Positions 38,597 through 51,270 of a stretch of 59,746 nucleotides of DNA are shown one piece after another. The stretch spans positions 1 to 59,746 of the forward strand of contig JADGJC010000162.1 of NCBI GenBank assembly GCA_027596075.1, written 5' to 3'. The DNA comes from Rhizophlyctis rosea (Eukaryota; Chytridiomycota; Chytridiomycetes; Rhizophlyctidales; Rhizophlyctidaceae). Position 1 is the first letter of the stretch. Each line of letters starts with the position of its first letter. A program made the position numbers and the translations under genes. The notes under the pieces are model-generated. The model saw only the letters and a list, made by a program, of their open reading frames with translations, was not told where the DNA came from and searched no databases.

Positions 38597-40444
38597 TCAA
38601 CCTTCTTTCACTGCCGGTAGCTTAGGCCAGGCCAGCTCAATCAATCAATTAGCACAAAAAGTAAATGCATGGGGTGTCCAGTCCGAAAAAGTAATCACGG
38701 ATGCGTGAATAGGAAGGTTCGCATTCTGAAATCTGGGAGTTCCAATAATATCTCATGGCGTCAAGTCAAAACATTATATCTTGGTAAAGCATGGCTTTAC
38801 CGACATCGCCATATGTACCTTTGCTGGGGCAAAAGTCTGCTGTGTCTTGTGTCTGTTGTATCAGTGCTAACTCTTCAAAATCCACATCACGGTCAAGCGC
38901 CTCGCTTGTTTGCTTGATTGCTGGGAGGGCGCCAATCTTTCTGAAATTTTACTACCGTGGTCCGGTTTCCTAACAAGTGAAAACATCATGTCTTGATCAA
39001 ATAGACTCATTGCAATATGTTCCACGGTGTCTCTGTTGAGGCATAACTTTTTTTGCATGTGTTGTGCTAGGAGTAACTTTTTTCATAGGCTCATCATGGC
39101 CAAGTTGTTTGCTGACGTAAGCCAGAGGTTGGATGGCAAACCAATTGCGATGGCGAATCAGCAAATCTGGTGAGATCCAGTGGCGATCGGATGGTTTTCC
39201 CTCCTAACTACTCAACTACTGCACCACGTCCTTCTGTGATTGACGCACGCGCATCTCATCGGGTGATCTGCAGAAAAGGAATACACACTGATCTTGGCTG
39301 CCAACTTCAACCGCGCTAGGTTTTTCCAATAATCACTCACTCAAGGATTCAAGGTCTCTGCATGACGGTTTGGCGTCTATCTAATCTTCGTGTGCGTCCA
39401 CTGCATTCAACATGTAGTTTGTCGATGATCCTGAACGACGCAAATTGCGAAGCGGGCCGGAATGAAATGTTGATTACTGTGGTTTGCCTCTTCGCGGAAC
39501 CATTCTGAATTTGAAAAGCATCAATTTCTTTTTGGCACTTTTTGTGGTTAGGGTTTGAGATTTCATGGCATACACCTTCCGGCTGTAAATCTCTTCAATG
39601 ATCGTGTTTGCCGAAATCGGCGACTGATCACCTCCAGCAGCATGTTGGCAGACACATCAATACTTTAGGGTGCAAAACAAAGAAGATCCACAGCCACATG
39701 GCCCGGTGGAGGCACAGCCATCAAGCCGAAGGGATATCACCAACGTTCAGATGGGAATTCCAGCTAACAGCCATCCATATACATCGACAAGAGTTCATAT
39801 TGTCAAGGGAAAAAAAGGATACAAAGGTCTGTTCAGGCGATGCGTGGGTCTAGGCGCCTAGTTTTGCCCAAAAGACCCACTAGATCACCCACTAGCACCA
39901 TGACCATGACGGAAGTGGCTTAGCCGACGCGTCTCCACAATCTCAGAATCTCTCTCACCCTTTCCCAAATGGATGTGACGTGTCAAAAGATAGAATGGTG
40001 CGAGACCTATAAGTGACGCACATTGCTCAGCAAATTGTCCCCCCGGTCCCTATAGGTCACACCTATGGACATTAGCGCGGTGGAAAATAATAAAAGGAAC
40101 ACAGCGTCCCAAAACCCCCTCCGGTTTCCAATAGTGTCATACTCTTTTTGTGATTGTGGACAATTGAACTGTATTTCGTTCATTACTTGAAAGCATACAC
40201 ACGTATATGGACTTCAGGACAAGAAGGGCAATCATATTCATATATGGTGATATCGTCATAGATTCATATATCCGGACAATACTAGTAGCTCTCTAGTTGT
40301 AGTTATGTGATTTTGTCAACCCATTCGATGAGCACTCACTCAATGTTGTAAGTGTCAAGTCAGTTCATATTTCAGGCAGCGAAAAGAGTTTTGACGCTAG
40401 CTTTTGCGTCTCCCAGGAGGCACCAACCAACACACACGCTATCG

Positions 40445-40476
40445 ATACCTATACCTATACCAATACCAATACCATA
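40445..40476 (+). repeat. ATACCT/ATACCA hexanucleotide microsatellite
   Basis: About five hexamer units shift from ATACCT to ATACCA. If translated they give an Ile-Pro run in a 122-codon frame, which I regard as noncoding. Confidence 0.8.
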
Positions 40477-41890
40477 CGTGATATGTCATAGAGTGAAACC
40501 CGTCCACCCTCACCAAACCATATGTCGCCTTCCCCTTCACACACCTCCCCACACGCCCGTAACATCATCATACGTCGCGCTACGCCCTTCATTGTTGGCC
40601 GTCCTGCCGTTACGCCGCCTCACACCCCCACCGTCGCCTAATCCTATTGATTCCGACATAAGCTACCGTCATCACCATCACGAGTCACTAGCATCATCCG
40701 AACGGCGGACATATCCATAGCTGTGGCCCCAAGGTCAATCCCCTCACACTTTATAGATGGGTCCTTCCTAAACCTCCAGCATCGTCAATCACCAATAGCT
40801 TACACCATAACCGTCACCCACCACGTCACCGCATCATCGTCTTTAAACGACCCGCATCCTATAGCCTTATCGGCCGCAACAGGTTTAGCATAGCTTAGAC
40901 TTCACCATCCGACCTCCATCCATCCTTCGTAACGTCAGTATAACCTTCTCGCACTCTATCTTGACATAACCTCTCCCACGCCCCCATCCCGGGTTGACGG
41001 GACATCTGGCACTTGAGGAACGCGCCACCAGCCGGATTCATTGTCTCCTTTACTCAACGAGGCCGAGAACCAGACCAGAATCATATGACGAGCAGCTCGG
41101 GCTCCCCCGCTGAGAGATTTACGCCCAGTGTGGTGTGTATCCCCGGGAGGTATGCACTCTGCCTCTTGGTCTTGTTACGTGACATCGACATTGGACATAT
41201 CGCAATTGAGTTTTTGTTGATGTCGTTGTGGTAATGTAAGTAATTGTAATATGATTGGTCTATTTAATTTCAACCATGGTTATCGGTTATCTCATTGGAC
41301 TGTATTGGGATGGATGTGTGGGTGCGTTGCGACGAGGTAGTATTCGGGCCCATGTCAACATTGCGCAGTGCAGAACTGGCCCGTGCGGGCCATATCCGGA
41401 AATCCTATGACATCATAGCATTTGCTATCGGCAGCGACCCATATTGTCTTGGCAAAAAGGTCACGCATCATCGTTCCGGGCGTGATTGATAGACAGGTTA
41501 ATGGACGCGGCCCAAAATTTTTTGCACTCCCCAATCACGGCCCGGGCTAGCGCGTTCATCCCGCCCGAGCGGGTCGATCTTTGACAGGTGACGCCCAAAT
41601 TGCCCCCGGAGACAGACAACCTCACACTCTATGAATATAGGAGCAACCAGCATTCCCCCCCAAATCCTTCTTTCACCAACAAACTTCATCCAAATTCAAT
41701 TTTGGCTGAACTATCGTCAACGCTATTGTCCCATCAGCACTTCACAACCACGCTAGCTTTCTTTGCACGCGAACACCTGTCGAACACTTATCCTTCGCAG
41801 TTGGAGTAGTACTAAACACAGTCTATCAACGTACAACACATACAAAAAATACCGAAAAACCCAAAAAAATTACCTGCATACTCGAACACC

Positions 41891-44800
41891 ATGTTCCTTT
41901 TGTATCTCTTCCTTGGCTTGATGGCCATCATGGCCGTCGCCGACAGTGCCGCCTTCGTCACCTCAGTCCTTGGCGCTTTCGGATTCGTCCACGCCGTCAT
42001 GTTCTACGTTTACCTCTCCTACTCCTACCGCTTCGCCATCACCCGCACCTTCAAAAAACTGGCAAAAGAGCTGGAACTGCCGTTTGGGGTTCAGCACTTC
42101 ATGGGATTACGTGAGTATCCATCTCCTTTCACGCACATGCTTTGGATACTGAAGGGACAATATTTGGATATCCTCGCCGCAAGAACTTGGCAATATCAGT
42201 CAGGGGATGTTTTGGGGGCTTCCTGGCATTGGCGGCCACTCAATACAGTGATGGGATGGATGGATGGACACTTCTGGCTACGTTTTGGATGGATGGGACC
42301 AATACACATACATATATTGATAACTAAACATGTCTTTCCTTCATATCACAGGTCCTAAACGCAAGAGGCCTTCCACGATCACCCTCACCCGCCTCAAAAC
42401 CCGCATCGATGTCAGTATCAACAACAACAACCATGAAGTTCCAACTCCTCTACCGAACGCGTTGCGGGCATTCTTCTTCGGCTGCAATCCGTACCGCCTC
42501 ATCTTACTACTCCTGGCAATGTGTTCAACCGTCGCTGGACAAACCACCACCACAACAACCACAATTACGACTCACGTCGTGATCACATACACGACTGTTT
42601 CCGCGCCCGGTACATCCTTCAATTGGGTCTTCGAAGAAGGCGTTAAGATTGTGGGGATTTTGACGTTGCTGTTGGGTCTTATCTGGATTACCTTCAAATT
42701 TGGATGCTATGGTTCGTATTCACTCCGCATAAGTTCCTCTTGTCCACAGCGCAACGTGCTCACTCCTCTATCCATCACCACAGATACCCGTCGAACTCAA
42801 CTTCTCATCACTTACTCGCCTCTTAACGCATCGGCTCATCCACATGACTCGGATGATACTCCACCGGATGCCGAATCAAGCGTAGGCGACGAGTCAGACG
42901 GCGCCGATGTGATCGAGCAGGAAGATGTGCTTGATCATGGTAAGATCAATCCTCCGTATATTACGAACAAATTCAAGGCATGACGACATGAAACTCAAAC
43001 ATTCTCCTTTTGTTCACCACAGAAATGGGAGTGGAACAACCATCTGCACACTCAACACCTTCCGCCTCTCCCGAACCTACAACGGACGCGTTCCAATCCG
43101 CCGCCGAAGAACCCAGTACGAATGGCCTAGCCGAGCAAAACGAAATACAACCCGATCCACACAACACCGACTTCCCCGACACGCCGCCGGCTGATATGCC
43201 GGAAGACTCGCCGGAGGAGATCCCACCGATTAACGAGCCGGCTTCGACTGAGGAGGAGTCTTCGATTGAGGATGGGGAGGTTCTGCCGGTTGCCGAAGAG
43301 ATTGAGCGTACGTATCTAGCAAATCCAAGCTTCCTCCCCTCTCGAAACAACCTTCTCACTCATTCATCTGCATCTTTCTCCATCCAGTGCCGCACCCTAC
43401 AACTACGGCTACATCCCAACCTTCTTCCCCCGCACCGGTCACCCAAGACGCACCGCCCACGTTCAACAGCCCGATCTCGCAAGCGATAGAAACGCCAGAT
43501 GTGGCTTCGCTTAGGGTTCTTCTGGGGGGGGTCACGTTGGGATTGGAACGTGAGTATCGTCATGCTTTCCAACCTGATATCAAAGACACTCCTAACGCAA
43601 GCTTCCTTCTCTCAGACTCCGCTCCCTCGAAGCGATCGAAACCCATGAACGTCGCCAACAACGTCCCCGCAGCAAAAGCACAACCGACTTCGACTCCCCA
43701 ACCGAAACCCACAAACCCCACCGCCGCCGAAACCTCCTCCATCAAACCGGCCGCAGACCCATCATCGCCTCCCTCTCCGGCAAGCACGTCTGCCACCACA
43801 CAAGACAAAGCGGCATCTCCGAAGAAGATCACACCTCCCCCGTTGCCGCTTCCGACTATGGAAAAGACTATTGAGACGGTTGTTGCGCCGGTCATCGAAA
43901 AGATTTCAAACGCATGCGTCGGTAAGTCCATCAAGCTTCGCTTCCAGCCATCAAGACCCCAAGTTCTCATATCACTACAACACAGACGTCGAGATGACCG
44001 AAGCGGACGAGCCCCCGAATACGACTTTGGAGATTGCGGATGTGGCGTCACCGGTTACGGAGAGCGTCAGCGTCGGTACGTTTCGTCACATTCCCCACAT
44101 CCAAGCGCATCATCCAGATTCTCATGTGTCTATATCAACAGAAGTGGACATGTACGATGACGCCGGACCGAGTTGTCCAACGATTGACCGAGAAGAAGCG
44201 ATGGAAGAAGCTGAACATCAATTTCAGGACGAGCATCATGGTAAATACCTCAAGAATCAAACTCCAAGATCCTCGCACCATACTGACAACACCCATTCAT
44301 CAATAGCGGTTGACGACGTACAGTCCGACGACGATATGACTATGGACGTGGAAGTCAGTCCGGCGTTGTCGGTTCCTGTTGTGGGAGAGATTTTGAATGG
44401 TGAGCATCTCACTCAAGCACGACGTCGCTTACTTTACCTCACATGACCACTCATACCACTCAATTCTAGGATCTACGCCCTTTGATGAGATTCCACAGGT
44501 GGCTGAGACTTCATCCTCGGCTCAGACTTCATCCTCGGCTCAGACTCCATCCCCGGTTCAGGTTCTATGCAACGAACCAGTCCAAGCAACCCCCGCTCCA
44601 ACATCGCCTTCCCAACCTCCGAAGCCGCAAAGTCCTCCCGCACCCGGAGAAGACGTCAGCTCTCAGGCAACAACCATCAGTGAAGCGCAAGTACAACCAC
44701 CTATGGAGATTGCAAAGACGGCGGAATATGTGAAGCAGGATGAGAGGGATGTGGAAGGTTCGTAACAATCATTGTCAGCTATTCATTCATTCGTTCCATC

Positions 44801-47099
44801 CTAACGTTATCTTTTGCATATTTTAGATCTGATTCCGCACAAAAAGGGCAACAGCTACCACTTCATCAAGTCCGCCGCATATTACCTACCACCCGCCAAA
44901 CTCTCCTCCGCATCCGCACAGACACCGCTCTACTTGAGCGCAGCAAAATCCATCAAAGTGCGGCGCCCCGTCATGGTTAGTGGGCGCAAAGTTCTCGTCG
45001 CCGGCGATGTGCTGGAAGATATTGAATGGATCGACGAGTGCCCGGCTACTGGTGTCCCAATCTTCGCTTTTACCCAAGGATGTGCGGGGGAGTGGTGGAA
45101 GTTTCTATGGGGACAAGAGTGCTTCGCGGAGGAGAGCATCGCAGATGGGGTCTTCGATCAGGAGATCCACCTCCGGGAATGCTCCGCGTCGGGAACGGCG
45201 GACGAAACCTCAACCACCAGCGCCCCGCTTGAACCTCCGCGCGACCCTAACCAACACAAGCATTCGAAAGAGGCTGGATATCTGTGGACCTTTGCATCCG
45301 CCGTTGCCGTCCACGACATTATGAAATACTTGAATGACGATGATTTGATTGGGGAGGTGCAGGTCAGGAAGGGCGAGCGATTGCTCGATGGGGTGTTCTT
45401 GTGGGTCGAAGACGGCTACTACCAGTACGGTTGCTGGACCGAGAGGGAAGAATACATCATCGTGGAGAACATCCAAGAGCTCATCGACTTGGACACGCTC
45501 GAGGAGCCTAGTTGGGAACTGTTTCTCAAACGGGAACGCTACGTCCTCAACGGCCACCGCATCATGCCCCACTTCTTCGCGTCCATTCAGGCGGAAACGG
45601 ACTCGGATCGACACACGGGGCTTCTATTCGAGGCGGGCCAGACGGTGCACGAAGTGACGAACGTTGAGGAGGAGCGGGGACCCAACATGTACACCGGAGC
45701 ACTTATTGATGAGCGTGGGTGGAAGACGTTGGGGGCGTTTGAGCGTACGCCAGGACTCTTTGCTTGGCATACCGCCAAGCACGTCGTGTGTGTTGCGGGT
45801 ACCCCGAAGAGTGCGGATGATGTCGATGATACCGCCAAACGAACATGTACCACCGTGACCTCTGGCCGTCCCGATCGCGTTGGCGGTGCCAAGAAAAGAC
45901 GGATGGAACCCACGTCTCCACCTCCTCCCACACCCACCACCCGATCCCGCAACCTCCGCACCCGCGTCCGTCGTAGGATGGCACCACCTCCTACCAGTGG
46001 ATGCCAAGTGGTGTTGCCAACCACCTCATTCACATTCACCCCTACCACCGCTTCACAACCCACCACCCCTCCCCCCACCAAGCAATCGCTCTCCGCCGAA
46101 GAGAAGGGCAAGACGCCCGTCGACGCCAAGGAGAAGGGCAGGACGCCCGTCGACACCGACAACCGCCCTCCCAACACCGCCGAACGCACCCTCCAAACCC
46201 ACCGCAAAAATCTCAACCCGATTCCTCTACGCAACCGGCCCACCGATCTGCCCCTGCCCCTCCACACTCCGCCCAACCCACGCTCGAAACGTACCGCCGC
46301 TGACCGTAGTCCTCCTTCCCCTACCGCGGGTGCATTCATGAAACGTGGGAAGACTACATCCGCTTCACCACCTTCCTCGACGACGACATCTGCTCGGGCG
46401 CCGCGGCTGCAGATCCTGCGACCTAAGGGACAAATCCCGGAACATCTGGCCGGCCCCCCAACAACGGCGGGAGAAACATCTGCGACGCAACCCTCGCCGA
46501 AATTCTCACCCAAGGCCTCTCCATCGACTTCGGCAAAGCCTTCATCGCCGCGAACATCCCCGCCGAAGACTTCCTCTCCAAAGCCGCCGTCGAAGCCGCC
46601 AACGCCGGTCTCTTCACCTCCTGCATCTGCCAACGCTTCCTCTCCGGCTACGACGGCACAACCTCCCTCCCCGAAGGCCGCTCCTACTCCTGCACTGGCG
46701 CAAAACCTGCAGGGAACACCAACCACCCACAATCAACCCTCCACACCCATCGCCGCACCCGCACCAGGAACACCGAGCGCACCAAAGAAGGCGGCCCTCC
46801 AAGCCTCCGCCTCCCTCCAACATCTCCGCCCGCGCGCCCCGCGTCCCCGTCCCCTCCTCCGCCCCGAGATGACGATCGACACCACCATCTCCCCACCCAA
46901 GAAGGCGAACAACAAACGGCCGCACAAGACGCCGCCAAAGCCTTCTACACCGCCTACCTCTTCTCCGGAGACGTCCCCGAGCAATCAGAAGCCCAAGCTG
47001 CGACGGAAGGGAGCCAGTCCAAAGGCGGACGAGAATACGCCACCCAAGAAGCCGTCGCCTACGAAGGGGACGTCTCCTGACCGCCCGGCGTGGCGGTAG
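41891..47099 (+). CDS. Eleven-exon membrane protein with long low-complexity tail, all introns phase 1
   Basis: Unrecognised family. Exons: 41891-42110, 42352-42711, 42784-42939, 43023-43307, 43388-43549, 43616-43921, 43986-44075, 44142-44240, 44307-44399, 44470-44757, 44827-47099; total 1443 aa. All ten introns are phase 1, GT-AG and (except the first, 241 nt) 64-83 nt. Exon 1 encodes two hydrophobic segments. Exon 2 has a basic PKRKRP stretch, a hydrophobic segment ending AMCSTVAGQ, a Thr run and another hydrophobic segment (GILTLLLGLIWITFKFG). Exons 3-10 encode acidic, Pro/Ser/Thr-rich sequence. The last exon starts with a folded, Trp/Tyr-rich region of about 330 aa (IEWIDECPATGVPIFAF, YQYGCWTEREEYIIVENIQE) without a match I know, then a Pro/Ser/Lys-rich tail. 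It may be a membrane-anchored scaffold or receptor. Two adjacent genes, or alternative exon use, are possible. Confidence 0.7.
44507..44560 (+). repeat. 18-bp tandem repeat in exon 10
   Basis: Three consecutive copies encode ETSSSAQ, TSSSAQ and TPSPVQ inside the low-complexity part of the 11-exon gene. The third copy has diverged. Confidence 0.75.
46102..46161 (+). repeat. 30-bp tandem repeat in exon 11
   Basis: Two in-frame units each encode EKGK/RTPVDA/T-type decamers and both contain GACGCCCGTCGAC. They lie in the disordered tail of the 11-exon gene and suggest repeat expansion. Confidence 0.75.
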
Positions 47100-47169
47100 G
47101 AGACATGGATCGAGAACGGGATGGGGGGGGGGGGGGGGGTTGGGATGGGGGGGGATTGTTTTGTATAGA

Positions 47170-47179
47170 NNNNNNNNNN
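47170..47179. other. Assembly gap (10 N) with near-identical flanks
   Basis: Ten Ns follow GGATTGTTTTGTATAGA (47153-47169). An almost identical stretch, GGATAGTTTTGTATAGAG, occurs at 47313-47330, each preceded by long G runs. The simplest reading is two contig ends representing the same G-rich locus that were not merged. Confidence 0.8.
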
Positions 47180-47729
47180 TCTTTCTTTTTTTTTTGCTTG
47201 TGGTGCTTTTTTGGGTGGGGTCGTGTGGCTTTGGGTGGGCGGGGGGGTGGGGTGGGGGGGGGGGGGGGGGGGCGGGGGGGGGGGGGGGGGGGGGGCGGGT
47301 GGGCTGGGGGAGGGATAGTTTTGTATAGAGTTTCTTGAGATTCGAGAGTGCGGGGACTTGTACATATGGGAAACCCCGAGTGGCTTCGAGCTGCACCAAC
47401 ACCGATAAAAGTCGACTTCGCAATCGACACCAAAAAAAGAGATGGGACGGGTGGGGTGGTGGGGTGGTGGGAATGTCTTGGTAGTGTAGTAGATTCAACG
47501 ACAGCGAGGGAGCGGGGAGTAGTCGCCGCTAGGGGGAGGGGGCGGGGGGGTCGGACGTCTTGGTGGGGTGGGGGGTTGGGGTGTGTGGTTGTTGATTTTG
47601 ATAGTTTTTGATTGGCGTGGGTAGGGATGGGCGCCTACCGTAATTTCATATTCTAACACAAAATACAACAGTCACTGTGCCATCAACGACGCGTCGCAAT
47701 GGATCATAGATATAGCCATTGCGCGGACA

Positions 47730-47770
47730 CGACCTCCTAACGGTTTGAGAATTATTGGCAGGATTTTCCC
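47730..47770 (+). repeat. Palindromic element, copy 1 (eroded)
   Basis: This copy is the same length as that at 47949-47989 and shares GACCTCCTAA and GCAGGATTTTCCC. Its palindrome arms (47737-47746 and 47749-47758) no longer pair well; most differences from copy 2 are C/T or G/A transitions. Confidence 0.75.
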
Positions 47771-47948
47771 CCAGACCCACAAATGAACAAGATGGCAATC
47801 CAACCGGCCAGGTATGAACTAAAAGACATTGCGCCAGGCGCAAAATCTCAGGACCGACTCGGTCTATCCTCACCCGAAGAGAAGACAGCCAGCTGAAAGA
47901 ACTGTGGTGTCCGATGGCGCAAGCAAGGGCACCATATGCCGAGACACC

Positions 47949-47989
47949 GGACCTCCTAATGGTTCGAGAACCATTAGCAGGATTTTCCC
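47949..47989 (+). repeat. Palindromic element, copy 2 (perfect 10-bp arms)
   Basis: Arms CTAATGGTTC (47956-47965) and GAACCATTAG (47968-47977) are exact reverse complements around a 2-nt centre, followed by GCAGGATTTTCCC. The centre GGTTCGA resembles a tRNA B box but lacks the downstream CC and any acceptor stem. Its function is unknown; it could be a binding site or a remnant of a small mobile element. Confidence 0.75.
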
Positions 47990-48425
47990 ACTACAGTAGC
48001 CCACAGTTTCGTCCGACATAGACAAGAGTTCAAGTGGGGGGTTGCGGGTGGGGCGGATGGTTTTATGGAGTTTTTGAACATTGTAGCTTGTGTCACCTAC
48101 ACCTACCTACAAATCCCCACCGAAAAAACAAAGTTTGCCCCCATCGCTGTCAGCATCACCACCCAAGCCACACAATAATTTCCACAAGCACCGCCACACG
48201 TGATGCAATGTCTGATGGCCGCAATTATGGCCCCACTTTGGCCAATGCCAAAGTCCCCACTCCCACAAGCAACCCCCCTTCCTGCAAAAACATCCCACGT
48301 GTCCATCTTCCACAAGCATCAACAACACAAAAGCATTCACCAGCACGTACATATACCTACCAACCCATCCAGTCTCCCACATTCCCATACCCACACTCTC
48401 ATAGCACTACCTTCGTAAACACAAA

Positions 48426-50425
48426 ATGTCGCAACCGAACCATCCCCCAATACCCGCCTTCCCACCCATAACACCGCCACCAACACCCACTTCCCGCGTA
48501 AAACGTCTATACCTCATAAGACACGGCGAGACGGCTCCGAACCAACAGGGAATATTGCAGGGCGCGGGAATAGACGAGTATCTTAATGATAGGGTGAGTG
48601 GTGTGGTGGAAGTTGGCGCGTCCACCCGCTGAAGATGCAGAGTTCCGTGACCGTTGCTGACCATTTATTTGTTTATTAACTTTGATTTGCGATGGGTACA
48701 GGGAGTTAGACAGGCGGAATGTCTGCGAGACCGCATGGCTGATGTTCATGTTGACGTGATCATTAGCAGTCGATTGAATGTTAGTATTTCTCATGGTTCG
48801 TTTGTTCGATGGTAGGAGATCTAGATGGAATCGGGATCCCGGAATGCTTTGTTGGATCTCGTGATGACAGGGCGGCACGGAAGAGCTCCAGTCATGTCTG
48901 CGAAGCTGGGTTGGAGGGATGTTCCGCGTCAGCCATAGCGCGAGCCGCGTCTGCGGAAAGAACCAAGATCATGTCGAAGAGGGATCACTTCCCTTGCACA
49001 AGCCGAGTTTGGGCGAGCGTGCTGATGGGAGTGATGGAAAAGAAGGAACATTGGGTAAAATCGGTTTGCAAACGACCACAACAGCTGCCGACGCGTAATC
49101 ATATCAAACCACCACATCCCCTCATCTCACTCCACACCCAACACTGACCATTCTCACTCCCCACACAGCGCGCCCGCCAAACCGCCGAAATAGTAGCCCA
49201 AAAGCATCCTAACACACCTTTTCTGGTACGCCTCGCATATTTCACTTGTTTAGATCCAAACGCCCCCCAGCATCTAGCGCAAAAGCCCAATCTAATCAGT
49301 TGACATTAACAGGAAGTAGAAGAACTAGCAGAGATCCACTGGGGAGACTGGGACGGCAAGCGGGCGCCGCAGCTGAAGAAGCTGTTAGCGAAGTGGGCGG
49401 AGGGGGATTATGAAGGTTGGTATTGGGATGTTCATGGATGTTTGACGCGTTTCTTGGTAGGAGTGGAGAGATGCTGGTGGAATGATGGAATGGTGGTGGG
49501 AAGAGACATCAAGGATCCAGGGATCAGACCTTCGGACGCCTGAATGACCCGCCGTCTTGCGCGTGTTGGGTATATGTGATTATAGTACGACCTTATACAG
49601 AAGGGCATGCATCGCCATACATAGTTGGCAGAATGACGTGGCGAAGGGTGATCGAACTCGGTCTATAAACATGTCCCTGTTATTCCGCCGAATGGATACC
49701 ACCGCCTCGAAACGGACGGTCAGACAATCCGCTCCACAAAACGATTACCAACTCCATTCGATTTGCACCTCATTCATACTTCCCCACAAAACAGCCAAAT
49801 CCCCGAACGGCGAATCCCCACTAGAAGTCGAACAACGCGCCGTACCCGCAATATACAACCTCCTAAACCGGCCTGAAGAAGTGTTCCTAATCGTCGGTAT
49901 GTGCTTTTGCCCTTCCACACTCGTTTTGCTTTGTCCATATTCGTCACCATACAAAACCCCTTGCATCACACAAACTAACATCCCCCACCCCACACACAAA
50001 CAGTCCACGGCCGCCTCCTCCGCATAATCCTCTCCTCCCTAATCTACGCCTCCCTCCAACACATGCAATCCTTCACCCACCACAACACAACCGTCAACGT
50101 CGTCGACGCCATCGTCGAATCTTCTCCTTCCCCTCCTTCGTCCTCTTTACACTTCTCCCCGCAGGACGGCGAGAACGTCGCTAAATCTTGTCGAGACCGC
50201 CCAGATTGGAAGGGAGATGATAGTTTCGTACCTGACGGGGAGGGGGCACCCAGGGGTCCACCCGTCATATCGACGGATAGAGGAATCGTGGTGGATAGTG
50301 ATCCGGTAAATGGAGGAGGAGTGGAGAGTCCGTTGACGTCTATACCGCATCCGGAGCATGTGAGGTTTTTGCCAGTTGTTTTGGATAGTTACGAGCATTT
50401 GCCGGAGGAGTTGGTGTTGGATTAG
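48426..50425 (+). CDS. Histidine phosphatase (phosphoglycerate-mutase-like) family protein
   Basis: Exons 48426-48593, 48702-48779, 49169-49225, 49313-49415, 49795-49896 and 50004-50425 join in frame to 309 aa. The catalytic signature LIRHGET is at residues about 30-36 with nucleophile His33. The SSRLNRARQTAE segment (residues 78-89) supplies the second arginine, GES is at 141-143 and the second catalytic His is in VHG at about 170-172. The usual acid region reads EIHWGDWDGK. Members are phosphomonoesterases or mutases acting through a phospho-histidine; this one is closer to small PhoE/fructose-2,6-bisphosphatase-type enzymes than to glycolytic mutase, but the substrate is not predictable. 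The tail after residue 200 is disordered and Ser/Pro/Asp-rich. The exon 2 donor is GTTAGT, weaker than the others. Confidence 0.87.
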
Positions 50426-51270
50426 GGGGTGTGGGACGATAACGGAGTGGGGAGGGGGTCTATGGGAGATTATTTATACCGTGGAGGTTTTCGCTTCTGT
50501 ATATCGGGTCTGTGGATATTTTTTTGGGTGCTGGGAGGGGCCACGAGATTATACGTTTCCCGAATAGAGGGTTGTGATGTGGAATAGGGCAGGGACCGGG
50601 GCGAACGATGCCTTTTTTCTGTTTCAGTTTCTGTTCCTTTGTTTTTCTTTGTGTCTTCACCGCTTTTTGTATGTATTTTATTTAAGAGGTTTTTTTTCGT
50701 GGCTGTGAGATGCGAGGCAGGAAGTGGGGTGGGAAATGCAGTGTTGCCCCTCATCTACTCTTGATTTTGATTTCCAGTGAGACCACACCCCGTGACGATG
50801 TAACCCTTTTCCAAAGTCCGATTCCAAAGTCCACTCGCCAAAGGAATAGTTGCGCATTGCATTGGGGACCCTGACCCGGCCAAGCCACACCCATCTCACC
50901 AGTCACAACGTCACTCTACTGTGCCACCTCACGCGATCCTCCTTCAGGTGCCAATCAGACTCGCAACCCCCTCCCATTCATTCACCTGCTGGTCCTCCCC
51001 TTTCCTCCACCATCTCACAGTCTGCACTTAATCCTCGAACAGAGGGGGACTGTCTATCTGCTTAACACACCTGCTACACGCTTACCCTTCGGTAGATCCT
51101 CACTTTAGCAACTGGTACACGCACGCTCATCACCAACACACACACCCCTTGACTTATTTGCCGCATACAGCACTCCATCACGTTCTGCACGCTTCGCACC
51201 TGAAAATAGACTCACTTTAGACGGAAAAGGCATCGCTCACGCTCACACTGCAAAAAACAGACACACAGCC
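50426..51270. other. Intergenic between phosphatase and F-box-like gene
   Basis: The first part is the G/T-rich 3' flank of the phosphatase gene with T runs near 50610-50700. The rest becomes C/A-rich towards the next gene. No gene or RNA was recognised. Confidence 0.55.

Larger units (their letters stand above)
38274..41890. other. Intergenic interval between divergent genes
   Basis: About 3.6 kb without a supported gene lies between the minus-strand membrane/coiled-coil gene and the plus-strand 11-exon gene. Besides the paired E-box/CRE and a hexanucleotide microsatellite, I see only short frames. The last 70 bases before 41891 are A/C-rich and G-poor, as in other leaders of the window. 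Confidence 0.55.
47100..48425. other. Intergenic with G homopolymers, a gap and repeat pair
   Basis: The 3' flank of the 11-exon gene contains several G runs of 9-20 bases, an assembly gap and a G-rich tract to about 47600. The part near 47640-48000 contains the palindrome pair listed separately. From about 48100 the sequence is A/C-rich and leads into the phosphatase gene. No coding or RNA gene was seen. Confidence 0.6.

Noticed and set aside
40352..40720. 122-codon plus-strand frame with Ile-Pro run
   Set aside because: The run is a hexanucleotide microsatellite and the rest has no domain.
45587..46732. 381-codon minus-strand frame
   Set aside because: It lies antisense to the last exon of the 11-exon gene, is Gly/Val-rich as expected from the complement of Pro/Thr codons, and has no domain.
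46614..47498. 294-codon minus-strand frame crossing the gap
   Set aside because: It translates G/C homopolymers and Ns; it is Pro/Arg-rich and spans the assembly gap.
47956..47977. Possible tRNA B box (GGTTCGA)
   Set aside because: The consensus CC is misplaced and no A box, cloverleaf or acceptor stem can be drawn around it.
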